Origin: Cupriavidus pauculus
Lineage (GTDB): Bacteria > Pseudomonadota > Gammaproteobacteria > Burkholderiales > Burkholderiaceae
DNA: 64,000 nucleotides
Assembly (NCBI RefSeq): GCF_008801835.1
Contig: NZ_VZOW01000011.1
Coordinates: 88,303 to 152,302, forward strand
Direction: 5' to 3'
This document shows, one piece after another, positions 54,335-63,868 of the stretch (the stretch's first letter is position 1; every line of letters starts with the position of its first letter). The translations under genes were made by a program, and so were the position numbers. The notes under the pieces are model-generated. The model saw nothing but the letters and a program-made list of their open reading frames with translations, was not told the origin of the DNA and did not search any database.

Positions 54335-54616
54335 GTGAAGAAGCTGCCCGCCACCGTTGTCGTCCGCGCCCTGTTGTTCATGTCTGCGGTGGTCGTCGTC
54401 CCCGCCACCGCCTTTGCCGGTCCCGCTGAAACCGCATCGCCGCTGCCCAAGGCCTGCGCGATGGTCATGCAGGGCGAGCAACCGCGCGTGCGCTGCGTCG
54501 TTTCGGGCGACCAGGACCTGGAAAAGCAACCTCCCGAGGTGGGGTCGCAAGTGATCTGGGACCGCATCATTTCCGATCCGGACACGCTGCGCGAGCTGCG
54601 GCCCACGTTCGCCTGA
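54335..54616 (+). CDS. Small exported protein, unknown
   Basis: 93 residues from GTG 54335, six bases after GGAG; an in-frame TTG two codons earlier touches that site. Signal peptide KKLPATVVVRALLFMSAVVVVPATAFA, then a short mature part with two Cys (KACAMVMQGEQPRVRCVVS) likely disulphide-linked. No family recognised. Terminator downstream. Confidence 0.6.
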   Translation: MKKLPATVVVRALLFMSAVVVVPATAFAGPAETASPLPKACAMVMQGEQPRVRCVVSGDQDLEKQPPEVGSQVIWDRIISDPDTLRELRPTFA

Positions 54617-54657
54617 AGCGCGGCGCGCAATTTCGTTTTCTTCGCTCGCCAAAACAA

Positions 54658-54688
54658 AAACGGCACGCTCGGTGAGAACGTGCCGTTT
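54658..54688. terminator. Bidirectional terminator between convergent genes
   Basis: AAACGGCACG (54658-54667) pairs with CGTGCCGTTT (54679-54688). The A-rich run at 54651-54660 gives a long T-tract for leftward transcripts and TTTGTATTTC serves rightward ones. Confidence 0.85.
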
Positions 54689-54718
54689 GTATTTCAGGCG
54701 TCACTGCGCGGATAACGG

Positions 54719-55822
54719 TTAGCCGCCCACGCGTTCCCCGATGCGCCCACGCGCACGGGACGGCAGATCGGCCGTCAGCCAGTCAACCAGCCTGCGCAGC
54801 GGATTGCCCGCTTCAACATGGCGATGGAACGCCGCGCCAGCGACATTGCTGGCGATCCACGCCAGCACCATGCCCAGCGCATTGGCCATCGGCTTGCCGG
54901 GCGCAACGTGCGTCACCACGGCGTTGACCATCAAGCAGACCGGAAAATGCACCAGGAATACCGAATAGGAGATCTTGCCGAAATACGCGGTGAGCCGGCC
55001 GCCGGGCCAGTGCTCCAGCCAGCCGCCGCGGCGCGAGACGGCCAGCAGCAGCGCGGTAGCCAGCGCCACGGCGATCCGCAGGCGGAAATCGACCACCAGC
55101 GCGGCCGCGCCCATCGCCGCCAATACGATCAGCGACATCGGCGAACGTTCGGGATTGGACGCCCAGAAGGCCAGCACGCCCATGCCATAGGCGCCAAAGA
55201 AATAGACGGCCCAGATGTCCCAGCTGGCATCGCGGTTGAACCAGAACAGGGACAACCCGGCCAGCGCCGCCACCAACGGCACGCCGAGCGCCAGCGCGTT
55301 GCGCGATACGGCGCGGCCAAGCCACAGCGTGAAAACCAGCAGCGCGAACAGTTGCAGATCGATGGCGATATACCAGACGCCGGCCGATAGCGCATCGACA
55401 TCGAGAATGTTGTGCAGCAGCAGGATATGCGCGACAAATTGCGCGAGCTGAGGCGCCGCGGGGATCGAATCGTGGTGCATCCAGGTTCGGGCGACGGCCG
55501 CCCCGACGATGGCGATCACGATTGCCGCGGCATAAGGCACCACCAGTTTCTGATAGCGCCGCCATACGGTCGCCAGCGGCCGCGGCGTGGTCAGGTGGCC
55601 GGCCGGCGCCAGGCTGCGCGCCGCCAGGAATCCGCTAATCACCAGAAACACCTGCACCGCGATGCGCGCGTAATCGGCCAGCCAGCCGATCAGTCCGGGC
55701 GCCAGGGCGTGGGCGGCATCGGACATGGGGCCGTAGAAGGCCAGGTGGTGCAGCACGATCAGCTGTGAGCTGACCGCCTTCAGGGCATCGATACATGCCA
55801 GACGGGAAGGACGGGGGCTCAT
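54719..55822 (-). CDS. Acyltransferase-3 family membrane protein
   Basis: 367 residues with about ten TM helices. The OafA/YrhL signature is present: CIDALKAVSSQLIVLHHLAFYGP with the catalytic-type His in LHHLAF, and RIAVQVFLVISGFLAAR with the Gly-Phe-Leu motif. It transfers acyl groups (often acetyl) to a cell-surface sugar. The absence of a C-terminal SGNH domain makes it a simple version. Stands alone; acceptor unknown. Confidence 0.88.
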   Translation of the reverse strand: MSPRPSRLACIDALKAVSSQLIVLHHLAFYGPMSDAAHALAPGLIGWLADYARIAVQVFLVISGFLAARSLAPAGHLTTPRPLATVWRRYQKLVVPYAAAIVIAIVGAAVARTWMHHDSIPAAPQLAQFVAHILLLHNILDVDALSAGVWYIAIDLQLFALLVFTLWLGRAVSRNALALGVPLVAALAGLSLFWFNRDASWDIWAVYFFGAYGMGVLAFWASNPERSPMSLIVLAAMGAAALVVDFRLRIAVALATALLLAVSRRGGWLEHWPGGRLTAYFGKISYSVFLVHFPVCLMVNAVVTHVAPGKPMANALGMVLAWIASNVAGAAFHRHVEAGNPLRRLVDWLTADLPSRARGRIGERVGG

Positions 55823-56034
55823 TTGTTATAGGAAAGATACAAAATGGCCCGCATTGTACCCGGAACAGTGCGCGTGGGAATGTGGATGGTGCGTAACCTT
55901 TGTAAGCGCCGATACATGTGCGCCCGGCGGGGCCGCCTGCGCCCCACATTTGGGAATTAGCTAATAAGAAACAAATACTTCGCCCTGTCAGGGGCCGGGT
56001 ATACCCTTGCGTCTTTGCTAGCCTGACCCCGCCC

Positions 56035-56952
56035 ATGTCGTCGCCTGTTTTCTTCCGCTCGCTCCACCGTTCCGTTCAACGCATCGCCGCCGCCGTGGCA
56101 CTCACGGCCGTCCTGGCGCCGGCCGCCCACGCCCAAAGCCCCGTGCTCGACAAGATCCGCGAAACCGGCACCATCACGCTTGGCTACCGCGAATCGGCGC
56201 TGCCGTTTTCATTTGGCGACGACAAGGGGCAGCCGGCCGGCTATGCCGTGGATCTGTGCCTGCGCGTGGCCGACGCCGCCAAGCACAAGCTGGGGTTGAA
56301 GGACCTCAAGGTACGCTGGCTGCCGCTGACGCCGCAGAATCGCGTGCCGGCCGTCGTCAACGGACTGGTCGACCTCGACTGCGCGCCCAACACCAATACG
56401 CTCGAACGTCAGAAACAGGTGGCCTTCAGCGTGTCGCACTATGTGTCCACCGTGCGCATGCTGGTGCGCGCCGATTCGGGCATCAAGTCGTTTGACGACC
56501 TGCGGGGCAAGACCGTGGTGACCAGCGCTGGATCGACCGGCGATCGCCACGTGCGCCGCCTCAAGAGCGAATACGGATTCCGCGACGTCTACGCCAAGGA
56601 TCACGGCGAATCGTTCCTGCTGCTGGAAACCGGCCGCGCCCAGGCCTTCGTGATGGACGACGTCCTGCTGGCCGGACTGCGCGCCAAGTCCAAGGACCCC
56701 TCGCAATACGTGATCGTCGGGCCGGCACTTTCGGTCGAACAGAACGCCCTGATGATGTCCAAGGCCGATCCCGAGTGGAAGCATTTGGTCGATCAGACGC
56801 TGGCCAAGACGTTTGCCAGCGCGGATGCCGCGGCACTGCAGAAGCGCTGGTTCCAGCAAGGCATCGGCGCGCGCGGCACCAACCTGGCGCTGCCGCCTTC
56901 CGCTGAAGTCCTGCAGGCCTGGAAACACCCCTCGGACGTTGTGACGGAGTAA
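56035..56952 (+). CDS. GltI-like glutamate/aspartate-binding protein
   Basis: 305 residues from ATG 56035. Signal: RIAAAVALTAVLAPAAHA. SBP_bac_3 fold: TGTITLGYRESALPFSF, GYAVDLCLRVADAAKHKLGLKDLKVRWLPLTPQNRVPAVVNGLVDLDCAPNTNTLERQKQVAFS, and KDHGESFLLLETGRAQAFVMDDVLLAGLRAKSKDP, which is the GltI pattern. It binds acidic amino acids for an ABC importer whose permeases are not in the window, so it is an orphan binder or works with a distant transporter. Confidence 0.9.
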   Translation: MSSPVFFRSLHRSVQRIAAAVALTAVLAPAAHAQSPVLDKIRETGTITLGYRESALPFSFGDDKGQPAGYAVDLCLRVADAAKHKLGLKDLKVRWLPLTPQNRVPAVVNGLVDLDCAPNTNTLERQKQVAFSVSHYVSTVRMLVRADSGIKSFDDLRGKTVVTSAGSTGDRHVRRLKSEYGFRDVYAKDHGESFLLLETGRAQAFVMDDVLLAGLRAKSKDPSQYVIVGPALSVEQNALMMSKADPEWKHLVDQTLAKTFASADAAALQKRWFQQGIGARGTNLALPPSAEVLQAWKHPSDVVTE

Positions 56953-57093
56953 GCATTTCCGGCGCAACGCCCCCGGAAAAGCCCTGAGTTGACGGCCCGC
57001 CACGCCTTGTCCACACTGGCCCAGCGCGGTTTTACCGGCCGGTAGAACCGGAATAACGCGAACCGCCGAAGGCGGCAACCGAGGAGAAATTTC

Positions 57094-57372
57094 ATGAACA
57101 AGTTCATCGCCACCGCCATTGCGCTGGGTCTTGCCACCGCTTCGGTGGCCGCCGTTGCGCAGGACAAGAAGTCGTTCGATCCGTATTCGCAAGGCGCCAA
57201 GTCGGGCGAGAAGTTCGATACCTACAGCCAGGGCGCCAAGGCCGGCGACAAGTTCGACACCTACTCGCAAGGCGCGAACAAGAGCACGCGCGCCGACCTG
57301 GTCGATCAATCGGCCGCGCCGAAGAAGTCGACAAACAAGAAGGCCACTAAGAAAGCCACGCCGGCCAACTGA
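57094..57372 (+). CDS. Small exported protein with YSQGAK repeats
   Basis: 92 residues. Signal MNKFIATAIALGLATASVAAVA, then three tandem copies of a 13-residue unit, FDPYSQGAKSGEK, FDTYSQGAKAGDK, FDTYSQGANKSTR, and a Lys/Thr/Ala-rich basic tail. Regular aromatic repeat and basic tail suggest binding to an anionic surface such as cell wall or DNA. No family recognised; a terminator follows. Confidence 0.72.
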   Translation: MNKFIATAIALGLATASVAAVAQDKKSFDPYSQGAKSGEKFDTYSQGAKAGDKFDTYSQGANKSTRADLVDQSAAPKKSTNKKATKKATPAN

Positions 57373-57401
57373 CCCGCAGCTTCGCGCAGCTTGAAAAAAC
57401 G

Positions 57402-57428
57402 ATGAGCCCTTCCTAGCGAAGGGCTCAT
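57402..57428. terminator. Bidirectional terminator between convergent genes
   Basis: ATGAGCCCTTC (57402-57412) and GAAGGGCTCAT (57418-57428) form a perfect 11-bp stem around CTAGC. A-run AAAAAAC before it serves the leftward gene at 57451. Confidence 0.85.
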
Positions 57429-57450
57429 TGCTTTGGGGCGTCCCGGCGCC

Positions 57451-58320
57451 TTACCGGTTGTCGTCCTTGACGTCCAGTTCCAGCGCCGTCACGTCGATGC
57501 GCTGGACCTCGTTGTTCTGGCGGATCTCCGTGCGCAGCACGAACGCCTCGGCGGGACAGTACCAGTCGGTCACATGGAGCACGCTTGGCTCGAGCTGCAG
57601 CAGTTCGTCGCCGATCATCAGCGGGCCTAGCGATGTGCGTTTCTCGTAGGTGATCGGCATGCATTCCTTGCGCCCCATCACCGTGTTGATCATCTGCCTG
57701 CGGCCCACATGGCGCGCGCTGACGATGATCGACGCATGCAGCGCTTGCATCGTGCCGACCACCTCGTCCTGGCCCAGCGGGTAGATCTTGAGCGCGACGC
57801 TGGACTGAAACGTCTCGCCGTCGAGCATGGCGCCCTCGCGGATTTCCGTGCCCGCGTAGTTGAAGACGCCGCTGCCCGTAAACGACGCTTCGCCGAACAT
57901 ACGCGCGTAGCGCGCGCGAGCGTTGATCACGGCGTTGCGGCTGTCGATGCGCGTGCGGGCCGTGGCGGCGCTGCGGTCGATATTGATCTCGTGGACCTGA
58001 TCCATCACCACGGGCGGGCCCATCAGCGCCGACAGCGCCGACTTCGAACGCACCTCGAGCTGGGCACTGCAGCCGCGCGCCGTGCGCATCACCTCGCGCA
58101 GCGTCATGGTGATCGACATCGGCATCGATCCGTCCCCCTCCATCTGCACGCGCGAGCCGGAGCGGAACCACGGCGCGTCGCACAGCGCGGCGCCATTGGG
58201 CATCGGCGGCGTCATGCCCGATACCGGCGCCGCCGCCGGATCCGCCGCAGCGGCGGAGGCCTGGGCGCACGCCACGTTCACCCCACCCATCAGCAATAAC
58301 GCCAACAGCACCGATTTCAT
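57451..58320 (-). CDS. Exported protein of unknown function
   Basis: 289 residues from ATG 58320. Signal MKSVLLALLLMGGVNVACAQA. The mature part has CDAPWFRSGSRVQMEGDGSMPMSITMTLREVMRTARGCSAQLEVRSKSAL, a Cys pair that may be a disulphide, and a beta-rich remainder (FTGSGVFNYAGTEI, ALKIYPLGQDEVVGTMQALHA). It looks like a soluble periplasmic beta-protein. No family named. An upstream extension to 58773 would be Arg-rich nonsense and is rejected. Confidence 0.65.
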   Translation of the reverse strand: MKSVLLALLLMGGVNVACAQASAAAADPAAAPVSGMTPPMPNGAALCDAPWFRSGSRVQMEGDGSMPMSITMTLREVMRTARGCSAQLEVRSKSALSALMGPPVVMDQVHEINIDRSAATARTRIDSRNAVINARARYARMFGEASFTGSGVFNYAGTEIREGAMLDGETFQSSVALKIYPLGQDEVVGTMQALHASIIVSARHVGRRQMINTVMGRKECMPITYEKRTSLGPLMIGDELLQLEPSVLHVTDWYCPAEAFVLRTEIRQNNEVQRIDVTALELDVKDDNR

Positions 58321-58681
58321 CGCGATTCCCCGTCCCCATGGCCAAGGCGCCGTCGGATCGGGCCAGCGGCAACTCGGAATGGCGCCAGTATTCACGCGAA
58401 ACCGATGGCGCGCAAATGACCCCTTCCCCGGCCGGGACGGGCCGGAAGCACCCAAACCGCAGGGCGGACAAGTCGCTCGTGCTAACATTGCGCGCCCGCG
58501 GACCCTTGCCGGCCCTGGCGGCAGCGGCGCAGCGCGGTAAAACGGGCGGCGCGCGCGGTCTTCGCAACGGCTTCGGGCGCACAGTTTGTCCACCGATTCC
58601 GGGCTTGCCGCGTTGTGGGGTGTTCGCCACAACGCAAGCCGCACAACCCGCCTCCGGTATCCCGGCCATTTCAGGAGAGAT
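58321..58681. other. Intergenic region, 361 bp, promoter region of arn operon
   Basis: Divergent spacer between the exported-protein gene and arnT. It is GC-rich. I see no PhoP or PmrA box and no convincing -35/-10 pair. RBS AGGAGA sits just before ATG 58682. Confidence 0.4.
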
Positions 58682-60409
58682 ATGCGTAGTTCCTCGCCCT
58701 CGCGCCATGCCGGGCTGCCTGTCGGCATGATCGCTCTGGTAGTTGTCGCAGTGCTTCTGGTCTGGTTCGGCACGCTCGATGCCCGCCACCTGCTGCGTCC
58801 GGACGAGGGCCGCTACGCCGAGATCTCCCGCGAGATGTTCGTGACTGGCGATTGGGTCACCATCCGCTATAACGCACTGAAATACTTTGAGAAGCCGCCG
58901 TTCCACCTGTGGGTGACCACCATCGCCTATGAGCTGTTCGGAGTGGGCGACTGGCAGGCACGGCTATGCGTGGCGCTGTCGGGCATTGCCGGGCTCGCCG
59001 TCACGATGCTGGCGGCGGCGCGCTGGTTCGGCTGCCGCGTGGGCCTGCTGACCGGTCTGGCAATGCTGGCCATGCCGATGTGGAGCGTGGCCGGCCATTT
59101 CAATTCGCTGGACATGACATTGTCTGGCGCCCTGGCCTGCGTGCTGGCGTTCATGCTGCTCGCCCAGCACCCGGACACCTCGCCGGCCGCCCGGCGCGCG
59201 TGGATGTTGGCCTGCTGGGCGGCCATGGGCGTCGCCATCCTGACCAAGGGCCTGGTCGGCATCGCCCTGCCCGGCCTGGTGCTGGTGGTCTATACGCTGG
59301 TCACGCGTGATCTTGGCCTGTGGCGCCGCTTGCACCTGCCCAGCGGCATGGTTGCGATGCTGGTGGTGACGGTGCCTTGGTTCTGGCTGATTTCCTCGCG
59401 CAATCCCGAATTCCCGCAATTCTTCTTTATCCACGAGCACTGGGATCGCTACACCTCCACGGTGCACGCGCGCAAGGGATCGATCTGGTATTTCGTGCCG
59501 CTGCTGCTGGCCGGCCTGCTGCCCTGGCTGGGCCTCACCCCGCGCATGTGGGACGTGGTGCGCGAGCGTGCGGGCGCGGCGCGCGGTGTCGGCGGCAAGC
59601 CGTTCCAGCCCGCCCTGCTGTGCCTGATCTGGTTTGCCGCAATCTTTGTGTTCTTCAGCTTGTCCGGCTCGAAGCTGCCCGGCTATATCGTGCCGGTGTT
59701 TCCCGCGCTGGCCATCCTGGCAGGCGTGGCGCTCGACCAGATCAACGACCGTTCCTGGAACCGGCAGATCAACGCGCTGCTGGTGCTGGCGGTGGTCGGC
59801 CTGGCTGCCGCGCCGGTGGTAGCCACGCTGTCGCGTCCCACCAATCCCAATGAAGTGTTCCGCGCGTTCGCGGTCTATATTGGGGTAGCGTTTGCGGTAC
59901 TGTTGGCCGGCATGCTGCTGGCGCGCCGCCTGCTGCGCACGCGCGGCCTGCTGCCCAGCATCGCGGCGTTTTCGCTGGCGATGTTCCTGACCTGCACGAT
60001 CGGCCTGATGGGCCACGAGGTCATGGGCCGCCGCGCTTCCGGCATCGACCTCGTGCCTGCCATCAAGGCGGTGCTCAAGGACGACATGCCGATCTACGGC
60101 GTGGGCGTGCTCGATCACACGCTGCCGTTTTACCTGGGCCGCACGCTGACGATGGTGGCCCATCCGGACGAGCTGGAGTTCGGCACCACGCAGGAGCCGG
60201 GCAAATGGATCCCGACCATGGACGGTTTCATCGCCAAATGGACCGACGGCCAGCCCGCGCTCGGTATCATGTCGCCGGAAACCTATGACGACCTGGCCGC
60301 CCGCGGCGTGCCTGTGTACGTGGTGGCGCGCGACATCCGCCGCGTGGTCGCCAGCAATTTCCCCGTGCCGGCGGCCGCGCCGGCTCAGCAGCCCCGAACC
60401 GCCCCATGA
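58682..60409 (+). CDS. arnT: Lipid A 4-aminoarabinose transferase ArnT-like
   Basis: 575 residues, 12 or more TM helices, GT83 family. The N-terminal periplasmic-loop motif RPDEGRYAEISREMFVTGDW carries the DE/RYxE residues that bind the polyprenyl-phosphate donor. It moves L-Ara4N from undecaprenyl phosphate to lipid A phosphate, lowering negative charge and conferring polymyxin resistance. Starts at ATG 58682 after AGGAGA. Its stop overlaps the flippase gene by 4 bp. Length slightly above E. coli ArnT (550). Confidence 0.92.
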   Translation: MRSSSPSRHAGLPVGMIALVVVAVLLVWFGTLDARHLLRPDEGRYAEISREMFVTGDWVTIRYNALKYFEKPPFHLWVTTIAYELFGVGDWQARLCVALSGIAGLAVTMLAAARWFGCRVGLLTGLAMLAMPMWSVAGHFNSLDMTLSGALACVLAFMLLAQHPDTSPAARRAWMLACWAAMGVAILTKGLVGIALPGLVLVVYTLVTRDLGLWRRLHLPSGMVAMLVVTVPWFWLISSRNPEFPQFFFIHEHWDRYTSTVHARKGSIWYFVPLLLAGLLPWLGLTPRMWDVVRERAGAARGVGGKPFQPALLCLIWFAAIFVFFSLSGSKLPGYIVPVFPALAILAGVALDQINDRSWNRQINALLVLAVVGLAAAPVVATLSRPTNPNEVFRAFAVYIGVAFAVLLAGMLLARRLLRTRGLLPSIAAFSLAMFLTCTIGLMGHEVMGRRASGIDLVPAIKAVLKDDMPIYGVGVLDHTLPFYLGRTLTMVAHPDELEFGTTQEPGKWIPTMDGFIAKWTDGQPALGIMSPETYDDLAARGVPVYVVARDIRRVVASNFPVPAAAPAQQPRTAP

Positions 60410-60777
60410 CGCTTTCGACTTTCGCATTCATCTTTACCGGCGTGCTGCTGAACGCCTGCGCCCAGCTGCTGCTCAAGGCCGGCGTCAATGCCGTGGGCGC
60501 GATTACCATCGACCGCGCCACGCTGTTTTCCACGGCCTTGCGCGTGCTCACGCAGTGGCCCGTGATCGGCGGTCTCACGCTGTATGTGGTCAGTGTTGGC
60601 GTATGGATCATCGGCCTGTCGCGCGTGGACGTGTCGATTGCCTATCCGATGCTTTCGCTGGGCTATGTGGTCAACGCGCTGGCCGCCTACTGGCTGTTCG
60701 GCGAGATGATCGGTCCCTTGCGCATGGCCGGCATCGTGCTGATACTGGCTGGCGTCTTCCTGATTGCCCGTTCCTGA
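60406..60777 (+). CDS. ArnE/ArnF-type SMR flippase subunit
   Basis: 123 residues with four TM helices, EamA/SMR fold. It overlaps arnT by 4 bp and precedes arnB by 6 bp, so its role as the flippase of undecaprenyl-phosphate-Ara4N is inferred from position. In E. coli ArnE and ArnF work as a pair; only one such gene is here, so it may homodimerise. Confidence 0.85.
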   Translation: MTLSTFAFIFTGVLLNACAQLLLKAGVNAVGAITIDRATLFSTALRVLTQWPVIGGLTLYVVSVGVWIIGLSRVDVSIAYPMLSLGYVVNALAAYWLFGEMIGPLRMAGIVLILAGVFLIARS

Positions 60778-60783
60778 TCGAAC

Positions 60784-61959
60784 ATGACTGCTTCCGCTTC
60801 GCAGGATTTCCTGCCGTTCGTACGCCCCAATATCGATGACGCCACGATTGCCGAGGTCGGCAAGGTGCTGGCATCGGGCTGGATCACGTCCGGCCCGAAG
60901 GTGCAGGCTTTCGAAGCCGCGTTGTCTGAACTGTTCGGCGGCCGGCCGGTGCGCACGTTTTCGAACGGCTCCGCAACGATGGAAATCGCGTTGCGCATTG
61001 CCGATATCGGTCCCGGCGACGAAGTCATCACCACGCCGATCACCTGGGTGGCAACGGCCAATGTGGTGCTGACCGTCGGCGCGCGGCCGGTGTTTGTCGA
61101 CATCGACCCGCGCACCCGCAACATCGACCTCGACGCCGTCGAGGCGGCCATCACGCCGCGCACGCGCGCCATCATTCCCGTGTACCTGTCGGGCCTGCCG
61201 GTCGATATGGACCGGCTGTACGCGATCGCCCGGCGCCACGGTCTTCGCGTGATCGAGGATGCGGCGCAGGCGATCGATTCGCGCTGGCGCGGACAGCGCA
61301 TCGGCGCGCTGGGCGATCTGGTCAGCTTCAGCTTCCAGGCCAACAAGAACATCACGACCGTCGAAGGCGGCTGCCTGGTCATGAACACGCCCGAAGAGGC
61401 GCAGCGTGCCGAGCGCCTGCGGCTGCAAGGCGTCATCCGCACCGGCATGGACGGCATGGATGTCGAGGAGCCGGGCGGCAAGTTCAACCTGACCGATGTG
61501 AACGCGGCCATCGGGCTGGCGCAGTTGCAGCAGCTCGACGCCATCACGACGCGCCGCGCCCAACTGGCCGAGGAATATTTCCGTTGCGCGGCCGACGCCG
61601 GCCTGGCCGAACTCGGCATCGAACTGCCGCTGCCGCGGGATCCGTCCGCGGCAACGACCAACTGGCACATGTTCCAGGTGGTGCTGCCGGTCGATCGCCT
61701 GCAGGGCGGTGCGGCCGAGGCGCGCAAGCATGTAATGGAAGCCATGCGCGAACGTGGCGTGGGCACGGGCGTGCATTATCCGCCGATTCACCTGTTTACC
61801 TATTTCCGCTCCCTTGGCTGGCGCGAAGGCATGCTGCCGCATGCCGAACGCATCGGCCGCGGCATCGTCACGCTGCCGCTCTTTCCTGCCATGCAGGCCG
61901 CCGATGTGGCGCGGGTTTGCGAAACACTCAGCCAAACATGCAAACGTCTCTCTCACTAA
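60784..61959 (+). CDS. arnB: UDP-4-amino-4-deoxy-L-arabinose aminotransferase ArnB
   Basis: 391 residues, DegT/DnrJ/EryC1 fold. Conserved pieces are GWITSGPKVQAFEAAL, FSNGSATMEIALRI, DAAQAIDSRWRG, and the PLP lysine in FSFQANKNITTVEGG. It makes UDP-Ara4N from the keto sugar with glutamate. Its 3' end overlaps arnC by 22 bp, indicating close translational coupling. Confidence 0.95.
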   Translation: MTASASQDFLPFVRPNIDDATIAEVGKVLASGWITSGPKVQAFEAALSELFGGRPVRTFSNGSATMEIALRIADIGPGDEVITTPITWVATANVVLTVGARPVFVDIDPRTRNIDLDAVEAAITPRTRAIIPVYLSGLPVDMDRLYAIARRHGLRVIEDAAQAIDSRWRGQRIGALGDLVSFSFQANKNITTVEGGCLVMNTPEEAQRAERLRLQGVIRTGMDGMDVEEPGGKFNLTDVNAAIGLAQLQQLDAITTRRAQLAEEYFRCAADAGLAELGIELPLPRDPSAATTNWHMFQVVLPVDRLQGGAAEARKHVMEAMRERGVGTGVHYPPIHLFTYFRSLGWREGMLPHAERIGRGIVTLPLFPAMQAADVARVCETLSQTCKRLSH

Positions 61960-62939
61960 GCCCGGTCGAGGTCTCGGTCGTCATTCCCGTCTACAACGAG
62001 GAAGGCGGACTGCAGGCGCTGTTCGACCGCGTCTACCCGGCGCTCGACGCGATGGGTGAATCGTACGAGGTCATCTTCGTCAACGATGGCAGCGTCGACC
62101 GTTCGCCGCAGCTGCTGGCCGCGCAGTTCCACAAGCGCCCGGACGTGACCCGGGTGATCCTGTTCAACGGCAATTTTGGCCAGCACATGGCAATCCTTGC
62201 GGGCTTCGAACACACGCGCGGCCGCATCGTCATCACGCTTGACGCGGACCTGCAGAACCCGCCGGAAGAAATTCCGCGCCTGGTGGCAGAAATGCGCAAG
62301 GGCCACGACTACGTGGGCACTATTCGCCGGCAGCGCAACGACACCGCGTTCCGGCGCTATGCGTCGCGCGCGATGAACCGTCTGCGCGAGAAAATCACCA
62401 AGATCAAGATGACCGATCAGGGCTGCATGCTGCGCGCCTATGACCGCAATGTCATCGACACGATCAACGCGTGCCGCGAGGTGAACACCTTCATCCCGGC
62501 GCTGGCGTATACGTTCTCGTCGAACCCCGTGGAAATCGAAGTCGGCCACGAGCAGCGCCACGCGGGCGAATCGAAGTATTCGCTGTACCAGCTAATCCGC
62601 CTGAACTTCGACCTTGTCACCGGTTTCTCGATCGTGCCGCTGCAATGGTTCTCGGCCATCGGCACGGTGTTGTCGATCTCGTCGGCGGGCCTGTTCGTGA
62701 TCCTGCTGATCCGTCGCTTCCTGCTCGGCTCGGAAGTGCAAGGCGTGTTCACGCTGTTCGCCTTCAACTTCTTCCTGATGGGCATCATGCTGTTCGGCAT
62801 CGGCTTGCTGGGCGAATACATCGGCCGCATCTACCAGGAAGTGCGCGACCGCCCGCGCTACCGTATCCAGGCCGTGCTCGAGCACAACCCGCGCGACCCG
62901 CGCCAGGAAGTCGCGTCGGAGGCATCGTGCGCGCCGTAG
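61938..62939 (+). CDS. arnC: Undecaprenyl-phosphate Ara4FN transferase ArnC
   Basis: 333 residues: GT2 domain (SVVIPVYNEEGGLQALFDRV, FVNDGSVDRS, ITLDADLQNPPEEIPRLV) and two C-terminal TM helices around 235-300 (LSISSAGLFVILLI, FNFFLMGIMLFGIGLLGEYIGR). It loads formylated Ara4N onto undecaprenyl phosphate. The ATG at 61938 is inside the arnB gene; ends 13 bp into the formyltransferase gene. Confidence 0.95.
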   Translation: MQTSLSLSPVEVSVVIPVYNEEGGLQALFDRVYPALDAMGESYEVIFVNDGSVDRSPQLLAAQFHKRPDVTRVILFNGNFGQHMAILAGFEHTRGRIVITLDADLQNPPEEIPRLVAEMRKGHDYVGTIRRQRNDTAFRRYASRAMNRLREKITKIKMTDQGCMLRAYDRNVIDTINACREVNTFIPALAYTFSSNPVEIEVGHEQRHAGESKYSLYQLIRLNFDLVTGFSIVPLQWFSAIGTVLSISSAGLFVILLIRRFLLGSEVQGVFTLFAFNFFLMGIMLFGIGLLGEYIGRIYQEVRDRPRYRIQAVLEHNPRDPRQEVASEASCAP

Positions 62940-63868
62940 TCTTTGCCTATCACAATGTCGGCGACCGCTGCCTGCGCGTGCTGCACGCGCGCGGCGTCGA
63001 TGTGGCGTTGGTCATCACGCACCGCGACCGTGCCGACGAGAACATATGGTTCGCGCGCGTGGCCGATACGGCGGCGGAATTGAACCTGTCGTTCCTGTAC
63101 GGCGAAGATCCGTCCGATCCGGCCCTGGCCGACGCCGTGCGCGCCGCGCGGCCCGACGTCATTTTCTCGTTCTACTATCGCGCCATGATCCCGGCCGATG
63201 TGCTGGCGATCGCGCCGGCCGGCGCGTTCAACATGCACGGCTCACTGCTGCCGAAATACCGCGGCCGCGTGCCGGTGAACTGGGCGGTGCTGCATGGCGA
63301 GACCGAAACCGGCGCCACGCTGCACGCGATGGAAGCCAAGCCCGACGCCGGCTATATCGTCGATCAGACTTCGGTGCCGATCCTGCCCGACGACACGGCC
63401 GGGCAGGTCTTCGAGAAAGTGACGGTGGCCGCCGAACAAACGCTGTGGCGCGCGCTGCCGGCCATGATGGCCGGCCAGACGCCCAGGCGGCCGAATCGGC
63501 TGGCAGACGGCAGCTATTTTTCCGGGCGCAAGCCCGAGGATGGCCGAATCGATTTCAACCAGCCCGCCTCCGCGGTCTACAATCTCGTCCGCGCAGTGGC
63601 TCCGCCCTACCCGGGCGCGTTCACCGAGCTTGGCGGACGCCGTTTTATCGTCGCGCAAGCGCGGCGGCTTGACAGCGCTGCGGCGCCCGCAGGCCTGCCG
63701 CGCGGGCTGCACGTCGTGGACGGTCGCATCGTCGCCATCTGCGGCGACGGCGGCGTGCTGCGCGTGCTGCAACTGCTCGAAGGCAGCAGCGCCGACCACG
63801 CCAGCCCGGTGTCCGCCACCGAGTTCCAGAACATCATCTCCGCACAGTCCACAGAGGAAAACCGATGA
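62927..63868 (+). CDS. UDP-Ara4N formyltransferase (separate ArnA N-domain)
   Basis: 313 residues from GTG 62927 (GGAGG five bases upstream). It corresponds to the N-terminal half of E. coli ArnA. The formyltransferase triad lies in FNMHGSLLPKYRGR (Asn, His) and DAGYIVDQ (Asp). It formylates UDP-Ara4N using N10-formyl-tetrahydrofolate. In enterobacteria it is fused to the decarboxylase; here the decarboxylase is the next gene (ATGA overlap). Confidence 0.93.
   Translation: MRAVVFAYHNVGDRCLRVLHARGVDVALVITHRDRADENIWFARVADTAAELNLSFLYGEDPSDPALADAVRAARPDVIFSFYYRAMIPADVLAIAPAGAFNMHGSLLPKYRGRVPVNWAVLHGETETGATLHAMEAKPDAGYIVDQTSVPILPDDTAGQVFEKVTVAAEQTLWRALPAMMAGQTPRRPNRLADGSYFSGRKPEDGRIDFNQPASAVYNLVRAVAPPYPGAFTELGGRRFIVAQARRLDSAAAPAGLPRGLHVVDGRIVAICGDGGVLRVLQLLEGSSADHASPVSATEFQNIISAQSTEENR

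Noticed and set aside
58321..58681. PhoP or PmrA box ahead of arnT
   Set aside because: No matching repeat found on either strand by eye.
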